From assembly GCA_035512575.1 (NCBI GenBank), contig DATKDT010000136.1, positions 1 through 46,878 of the forward strand: a stretch of DNA of 46,878 nt. The letters run 5' to 3'. This document shows positions 42,631 to 46,878 of the stretch, in pieces; within the stretch, counting starts at the first letter, position 1; the number at the start of each line of letters is the position of its first letter. A model generated the notes under the pieces. The model had not been told where the DNA came from, searched no databases, and worked only from the letters and a program-made list of their open reading frames with translations. Origin of the DNA: JALYRV01 sp035512575. GTDB taxonomy: Bacteria; Acidobacteriota; Vicinamibacteria; Vicinamibacterales; SCN-69-37. A program made the translations under genes and the position numbers.

Positions 42631-43912
42631 CTTTGACGTCGTACACGTACAGCGCGTCCTGTTCGCGCAGGTAGAGGCGGCCGTTGAGGATCACCGGGTG
42701 CGACCAGCTGGGGTGGCGCACGTTCGGGATCTCGAACGATCCCTTCTCGCGATAGTCGGCCGGCATCGCTTCGATCAGCATCATCACGCCGTTCTGATAG
42801 CGGAAGTACAGATGTCCGTCGGCGTACGCGACGGCGGCCGATCCCTGTCCCGCATTGCGGATGTCGCCGCCCCACGCCACGTCGCCCGTCGCCAGCTCGA
42901 TCGCGATCGGAATGCCGCGGTTGTGACCGTGACCGCCGTAGATGTGCGAGCCGTGCAGCACCATGTTGCCGTGATGGTTCTGGAACGTACCCGGATCGAG
43001 GAAATAGACCTCGCTCACCGACGTCCGATCGCCTTCGCGATTGATCTTCAGCAGCGCCGCGCCCGTGCCGTACCCGGTCGAGGCGAACACGTGATCGCCG
43101 CTGACGATGGGCGTCGGGATGTTGGCGACGTTGTTGGCCACGCGGCCGTAGCCCCACATGAACCAGCCGTCGCTGGCGCGCACGCTGATGACGCCGCGGC
43201 CGGTGAGCTGCACGTACTGCTTCACGCCGCCGCCGTTCGAGACGACGATGCTGGAGTAGGCGGCGCCTTCCGGGCCGTTGCTCTGGAACGTGCCCCTCCT
43301 GGCGCGCCAGATGTCCTTTCCGGTCTTCGTGTCGAGCGCCACCATGACGGCGTCGCGGACGCCCGGCGTGACGACAACCCGATCGCCGTCGACGAGCGGC
43401 GACTCGGAGAAGTTCCATGACGACATCATGCGGCCGCCGAAATCGCGGACGAGGCTGCGCCGCCAGCGCTCCTGGCCGGTGGCCGCGTCGAGCGCGACGA
43501 GATCGCCTTCGGTGCCGACGGCATAGACCATCCCGTCGCTCACCGAGGGCGTGCCGCGCGGCCCCGGATGTCCATCGTCCGAGACGGGCCCGACGCGCGC
43601 CGCCCAGATCTCGCGACCGTCGCTGTCGGCGAGCGCGATCACGTGCTGCGCGCCGCCGCGATCGCCCATGGTGTAGATGCGGCCGCCCGCGACGGCGACC
43701 GACGAGAAGCCGGCGCCGAGATTCTTCGCCGTCATCACGAGGCGCGGGCCGCCCTGCGGCCACTGGCGCAGCAGGCCCGTGTCGGGGGAGCGCCCATCGC
43801 GATTCGCGCCGCGCCAGCCCGGCCACTCCGGCGCCTGCTGCGCGGCCGCGACGACGGAGAACGCGGCGGCGATGGTGACGGCGGACAGCATGCTCGGGAT
43901 ACGAAACCTCAT
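42623..43912 (-). CDS. Exported PQQ-like beta-propeller protein
   Basis: A 429-residue protein with a signal peptide (PSMLSAVTIAAAFSVVAAAQQ), then WPGWRGANRDGRS, the usual start of outer-membrane-type PQQ-like propellers. Blade motifs of the form DGxxVYAxxxxGxLxALDAxTGxxxW are clear (MVYAVGTEGDLVALDAATG; VALDTKTGKDIWRA; IAIELATGDVAWGGD). No dehydrogenase motifs are seen, so it is probably a structural or binding propeller and not a PQQ enzyme. Stop codon lies in the neighbouring palindrome. Confidence 0.85.
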   Translation of the reverse strand: MRFRIPSMLSAVTIAAAFSVVAAAQQAPEWPGWRGANRDGRSPDTGLLRQWPQGGPRLVMTAKNLGAGFSSVAVAGGRIYTMGDRGGAQHVIALADSDGREIWAARVGPVSDDGHPGPRGTPSVSDGMVYAVGTEGDLVALDAATGQERWRRSLVRDFGGRMMSSWNFSESPLVDGDRVVVTPGVRDAVMVALDTKTGKDIWRARRGTFQSNGPEGAAYSSIVVSNGGGVKQYVQLTGRGVISVRASDGWFMWGYGRVANNVANIPTPIVSGDHVFASTGYGTGAALLKINREGDRTSVSEVYFLDPGTFQNHHGNMVLHGSHIYGGHGHNRGIPIAIELATGDVAWGGDIRNAGQGSAAVAYADGHLYFRYQNGVMMLIEAMPADYREKGSFEIPNVRHPSWSHPVILNGRLYLREQDALYVYDVKGN

Positions 43913-43999
43913 CGGCAGCTCCTTGCGACCAGCAACTCTGCTATTAGACGCTGAATCGGCGCGGCCGGCCGATCCCGCTTACAATCGAAGGCATCCATC

Positions 44000-44761
44000 A
44001 TGCGTTCACTCATTGCGCGTCTCACCGTCTGTGCGGTGCTCGCCGCGGCGTCGGCGCCGCTCGCGGCCCGGCAGGCTCCATCGGTTTCGGCGGACGCCAG
44101 AGCGATCGTCGATCGCCACCTTGCCGCCATCGGCGGCGCGAACAGCCTCGAGGGCGTCGCGTCGATGCGCGCGGCCGGCACCCTCGCGATGCCGGCGCAG
44201 GGCATCACCGGCACGGTCGAAATCGCGGCGGCGCGCCCGAACAAGACGCTGCTGAAGGCGACCATCGAGGGGATCGGCACGCTCGAAAGCGGCTTCGACG
44301 GCGTGCACGGATGGACGATCGATCCGATCATGGGGCCGTCGCTCCTCACCGGCAAGCAGCTGGACCAGGCGAAGTTCGACTCGGTGTTCGAGAGCACGTT
44401 TCTCGACGCGTCGCGCTACGCGTCGCTGACCGCGGCCGGCATCGAGACGTTCGACGGGCGGAAGGCCCATCGCGTGAATGCGGTCAACGCGCTCGGCGAC
44501 ACGTCGGCCGAGTACTTCGACGTCGAGACCGGACTGCATGCCGGATCGGTATCGACGCGCGACACGGCCATGGGCCCGGTCGAGGTCACGTCCATCATGC
44601 GCGACTATCGCACATCTGGCACCGCGCTGCAGCCGCATCAGCTCGTGCAGAAGATGATGGGCGTCGAGCAGGTGCTCACGCTCGATCGCATCGAGTTCAA
44701 TTCGGTCGGCGCCGACGCCTTCGCGATGCCGCCGGCCGTCAGGGCGCTCGTCAGGAAATGA
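44000..44761 (+). CDS. Exported protein, LolA/LppX-like fold suspected
   Basis: A 253-residue protein with a signal peptide (RSLIARLTVCAVLAAASAPLAARQ). The mature start VDRHLAAIGGANSLEGVASMRAAGTL, followed by ITGTVEIAAARPNKTLLKAT and GFDGVHGWTIDPIMGPSLL, is the pattern of exported proteins that share the half-barrel fold of LolA, which binds lipid acyl chains. Function is unassigned. A -10 TACAAT (43980-43985) lies 14 nt before the ATG. The stop overlaps the start of the S41 protease gene as ATGA, so the two are coupled. Confidence 0.75.
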   Translation: MRSLIARLTVCAVLAAASAPLAARQAPSVSADARAIVDRHLAAIGGANSLEGVASMRAAGTLAMPAQGITGTVEIAAARPNKTLLKATIEGIGTLESGFDGVHGWTIDPIMGPSLLTGKQLDQAKFDSVFESTFLDASRYASLTAAGIETFDGRKAHRVNAVNALGDTSAEYFDVETGLHAGSVSTRDTAMGPVEVTSIMRDYRTSGTALQPHQLVQKMMGVEQVLTLDRIEFNSVGADAFAMPPAVRALVRK

Positions 44762-46023
44762 AGACCGCGATTGCCGCGCTGCTGCTCGCGGTGTCGGCCG
44801 GCGCGCAGGCGCCCTCCGTGCCGCTGGCCCTGCAGACGTTCGATGCCGCGTGGTCGATCATCGACACGACCTACTACGATCCGGCCTTCCGCGGCGTGGA
44901 CTGGAACGCCGTGCGCGACGAGCTGCGGCCGCAAGCGGCGCGCGCGGCCAGCGGCGACCAGCTGCGGGAGGTCATCCGGCGCATGATCGCGCGGCTCGGC
45001 GAGTCGCACTTCGCCGTGCTGCCGCAGTTCGCGGAGACATCGGAGCAGCAGTTCGGCGACCTGTCGGGCTCGCCGGGCTTCGACGTGCGCGCGTCGGGCG
45101 ATGCGCTGCTCGTGACGCGCGTCGATCCAAAGAGCCCCGCGCACCAGAGCGGCGTGCGGGCCGGCCAGCTCGTCACCAGAATCGGCGCCACCGACGTCTC
45201 CACGCTCGTGGCGGCGCTTCCCGCCGACGCGCCGCCCCAGCTGCGCGGCTGGGAGCTGTGGCGCGCCGCGAGCCTCCGGCTGCGCGGGCCGGCCGGCTCG
45301 CGCGTCACCGCCATCTTCGACGGCGCGCCGCGCGTGATCGCGCGCGTCGAGGAGCCTGGCCAGACGGTGCTGCTCGGCAACCTGCCGCCCATGCGCCTCG
45401 ACGTCGAGGCCTCGGCGGTCGAGACGCCGTCAGGCGCCGCGGCCGGCGTCATTCGCTTCAACGTCTGGATGGCCGGCGCCGACGCGCCCGTGGCCGACGC
45501 CGTCCATCGCTTCCGCTCCGCCCGCGGCATCGTCCTCGACCTGCGCGGCAATCCGGGCGGGCTGGCCGGGATGCTGCAGGGCATCTCGGGACATTTCTTC
45601 GGCGAGCGCGTCGCGCTCGGGACGATGAAGACACGGGAGACGAGCCTGACGTTCTTCGCCAATCCGCGGCTGTCGCGGCCCGACGGAACGCGCGTGGCGC
45701 CGTACGGCGGGCCGGTGGCGATTCTGGTCGACGGCCTCACGGGCAGCGCGTCGGAATGTTTTGCCGGCGGCATGCAGGCGGTCGGCCGCGCCCGGGTATT
45801 CGGCGAAACCACGATGGGGCAGGCGCTGCCGGCCTCGTTCACCCGGCTTCCCAACGGCGATATGCTGCTGCACGCCATCGCTGATTTCGTGACCGCGGAC
45901 GGCACCCGGCTCGAGGGACGCGGCGTGATACCGGACGAGCCGGTGCGGGTGGACGTGCGGACGCTGGCCGGGGGCCGCGACCCCGTGCTGGAGGCCGCGC
46001 TGGCGTGGATTGACGGGGTGTAG
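44758..46023 (+). CDS. Exported S41 family peptidase with PDZ domain
   Basis: ATG 44758 overlaps the upstream stop and opens a signal peptide (KTAIAALLLAVSAGAQ). The 421-residue protein has the S41 N-terminal helices (LGESHFAVLP), a PDZ domain (about residues 85-170, with KSPAHQSGVRAGQLVTRIGA), then the protease core: IVLDLRGNPGGLAGM and GLTGSASECFAGGMQ with the nucleophile Ser330. In CtpA-type enzymes a catalytic Lys follows in GxxTxGKG; here it reads GETTMGQALP, so it belongs to the group without that lysine and may use another base. It probably processes periplasmic proteins or peptides. Confidence 0.87.
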   Translation: MKTAIAALLLAVSAGAQAPSVPLALQTFDAAWSIIDTTYYDPAFRGVDWNAVRDELRPQAARAASGDQLREVIRRMIARLGESHFAVLPQFAETSEQQFGDLSGSPGFDVRASGDALLVTRVDPKSPAHQSGVRAGQLVTRIGATDVSTLVAALPADAPPQLRGWELWRAASLRLRGPAGSRVTAIFDGAPRVIARVEEPGQTVLLGNLPPMRLDVEASAVETPSGAAAGVIRFNVWMAGADAPVADAVHRFRSARGIVLDLRGNPGGLAGMLQGISGHFFGERVALGTMKTRETSLTFFANPRLSRPDGTRVAPYGGPVAILVDGLTGSASECFAGGMQAVGRARVFGETTMGQALPASFTRLPNGDMLLHAIADFVTADGTRLEGRGVIPDEPVRVDVRTLAGGRDPVLEAALAWIDGV

Positions 46024-46042
46024 GGCCCCCCGGAGAGCATTA

Positions 46043-46071
46043 TTGAACTGGCTCAGCCGGTTTGATAGACT
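46043..46071 (+). promoter_or_regulatory. Sigma-70 promoter for the RGG-rich gene
   Basis: TTGAAC (46043-46048), a 17-bp spacer and TAGACT (46066-46071) form the best -35/-10 pair in the window. It would give a leader of about 120 nt. Confidence 0.6.
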
Positions 46072-46135
46072 GCAGCCACCTGCACTTGCCTTCCGCGTTT
46101 GAGGCCCAATTTCTAATCCGGCACTCACGCATCGC

Positions 46136-46179
46136 CGCCTTCCGCGGCTCGGCGCATCTGGCGCCGCAAGGCGATTTTT
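46136..46179 (+). terminator. Intrinsic terminator/attenuator in the leader of the RGG-rich gene
   Basis: CGCCTT...GCGGC (46136-46148) pairs with GCCGCAAGGCG (46163-46173); inside, GGCGC pairs with GCGCC around ATCTG. ATTTTT follows at 46174-46179. It lies between the promoter and the ATG at 46199, so it would end most transcripts early unless it is prevented from folding. Confidence 0.6.
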
Positions 46180-46198
46180 CGACTCGGGAGTTTTTTTG

Positions 46199-46878
46199 AT
46201 GGAGCAGCCGCGCCCGCTGCGTCTCGGCGACATCGTGGACGACTACTGTCCACGCGAGCGCCGTCTCACGAACCACGCGATTGTCGCGATCGTCGAAGAG
46301 ACGATCAAGCAGACCCGCTGCACGACGTGCGATCACGAGCACGTCTACAAGCAGGCCCGCGAGCCCCGGCGCCGCAAGAAGGACGACACCAGCGCCCTCT
46401 ACTCGCAGGTGCTGTCGGGACTTCAGAAACCGGCCGCCCCGACTTTTTCAGAGGAGAGCGACAGCGTGGACGACACACCCGAGACGCCCGGCGCCAGCGC
46501 GCCGCCGCCGATGGCCGAACCGGCCGCTGCCGCGGCTCCGCCCGCGGCCGCCGCTCCGGCCGTGGCCGACCCCGCCGTGGTCGAGCCCGCGCAGGGCAGC
46601 GCCGCTGCGGAGGCTGCGGAGGATGAGGACGAGGCCGACGGCAACGTCGCCGACGGCAGCGACGAACCCTGGCCGATGCATCGCCGCCTGATTCGCGCGC
46701 AGCTGCCGCGCACCGGCAACGAGCCGCCTCCGGCGCGACCGCTTCCGGAGTTCACCGTGCGCCAGCCGGGCGCGCGCGGCGGGCAGCGCCAGTGGGGCCG
46801 CGGCGGCGCCGGCGCCAACGGCAACGGCGGTCACGCGCACCGCGGCGGGCAGGGGCAGGGGCAGGGCGGCGGCCAGGG
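46199..46878 (+). CDS. Zinc-site and RGG-rich protein of unknown function (3' end outside the window)
   Basis: The frame is open from ATG 46199 to the window edge (226 codons). The N-terminus (RPLRLGDIVDDYCPRERRLT, then KQTRCTTCDHEHVYKQAR) has three cysteines and nearby histidines that could bind zinc. A basic run REPRRRKKDD follows, then a long Ala/Pro/Glu disordered stretch, an acidic patch (EDEDEADG) and a C-terminal Gly/Arg/Gln-rich tail (GRGGAGANGNGGHAHRGGQ). RGG tails and disorder usually mean RNA binding. The leader contains an intrinsic terminator, as in autoregulated RNA-binding protein genes. No family recognised. Confidence 0.75.
   Translation, partial: MEQPRPLRLGDIVDDYCPRERRLTNHAIVAIVEETIKQTRCTTCDHEHVYKQAREPRRRKKDDTSALYSQVLSGLQKPAAPTFSEESDSVDDTPETPGASAPPPMAEPAAAAAPPAAAAPAVADPAVVEPAQGSAAAEAAEDEDEADGNVADGSDEPWPMHRRLIRAQLPRTGNEPPPARPLPEFTVRQPGARGGQRQWGRGGAGANGNGGHAHRGGQGQGQGGGQ

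Overview
The window is about 46.9 kb of very GC-rich, densely coding bacterial chromosome with no phage, plasmid, rRNA or tRNA genes that I can recognise. The gene content (an exported VWFA-related protein, a sortilin/BNR-propeller exported protein, a CarboxypepD_reg-type TonB receptor, and many exported metallopeptidases and amidohydrolases with Gly/Arg-rich loops) suggests a soil or sediment member of Acidobacteriota, probably the Vicinamibacteria. That placement is inference from gene style, not from a marker gene.

Layout. 0-5 kb: the tail of a cyclic-nucleotide-binding protein, a four-helix-bundle gene between inverted repeat arrays, two small exported or membrane proteins, a TPR protein and an ornithine-cyclodeaminase-family gene. 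4-11 kb: an M15-like exported protein, a histone-deacetylase-family amidohydrolase, a proline-racemase-family enzyme, gamma-glutamyltransferase, and an aldehyde ferredoxin oxidoreductase coupled to a MoaD-like protein. 11-19 kb: a BNR propeller and VWA pair, an M14 peptidase and an exported esterase. 19-25.5 kb: a deoxyhypusine-synthase-family enzyme behind a structured leader, a PAP2 protein, an amidohydrolase and two M28 peptidases. 25.5-28.3 kb: a probable metal-uptake unit (small His/Cys protein plus ZnuD-like TonB receptor). 28-34.7 kb: SGNH hydrolase, M19 dipeptidase, M20 amidohydrolase, a cold-shock protein coupled to a tiny zinc ribbon, FTR1 iron permease with an Rrf2/IscR-type operator, VapBC remnants, OsmC and a DUF1624-type membrane protein. 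34.6-46.9 kb: a second M14 peptidase, a lone DGQHR protein followed by 0.3 kb of structured non-coding DNA, an M20 peptidase, PxpA plus MFS transporter, a PQQ-like propeller, a LolA-like protein coupled to an S41 protease, and the start of an RGG-rich protein.

Together the enzymes look like a scavenging set for peptides and unusual amino acids: secreted M14, M28, M20, M19, S41 and GGT activities feed small peptides, gamma-glutamyl compounds, hydroxyproline and 5-oxoproline to the racemase, cyclodeaminase and PxpA/MFS steps.

The most unusual content is non-coding. Many coding sequences end in, or are followed within a few bases by, arrays of degenerate 7-9 bp words or by long palindromes. The word differs between loci; co-directional gene pairs usually carry one arm and convergent pairs two arms that form a palindrome. 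One word family (core AAAGACGAAAGACTGAAGAC) occurs at two loci about 28 kb apart, and at one of them its inverted arms bracket a four-helix-bundle gene whose start codon lies inside a perfect hairpin. Several genes have a -10 hexamer only 5-9 nt before the start codon (probable leaderless mRNAs), and two divergent pairs separated by 21 bp share one symmetric -10 box.
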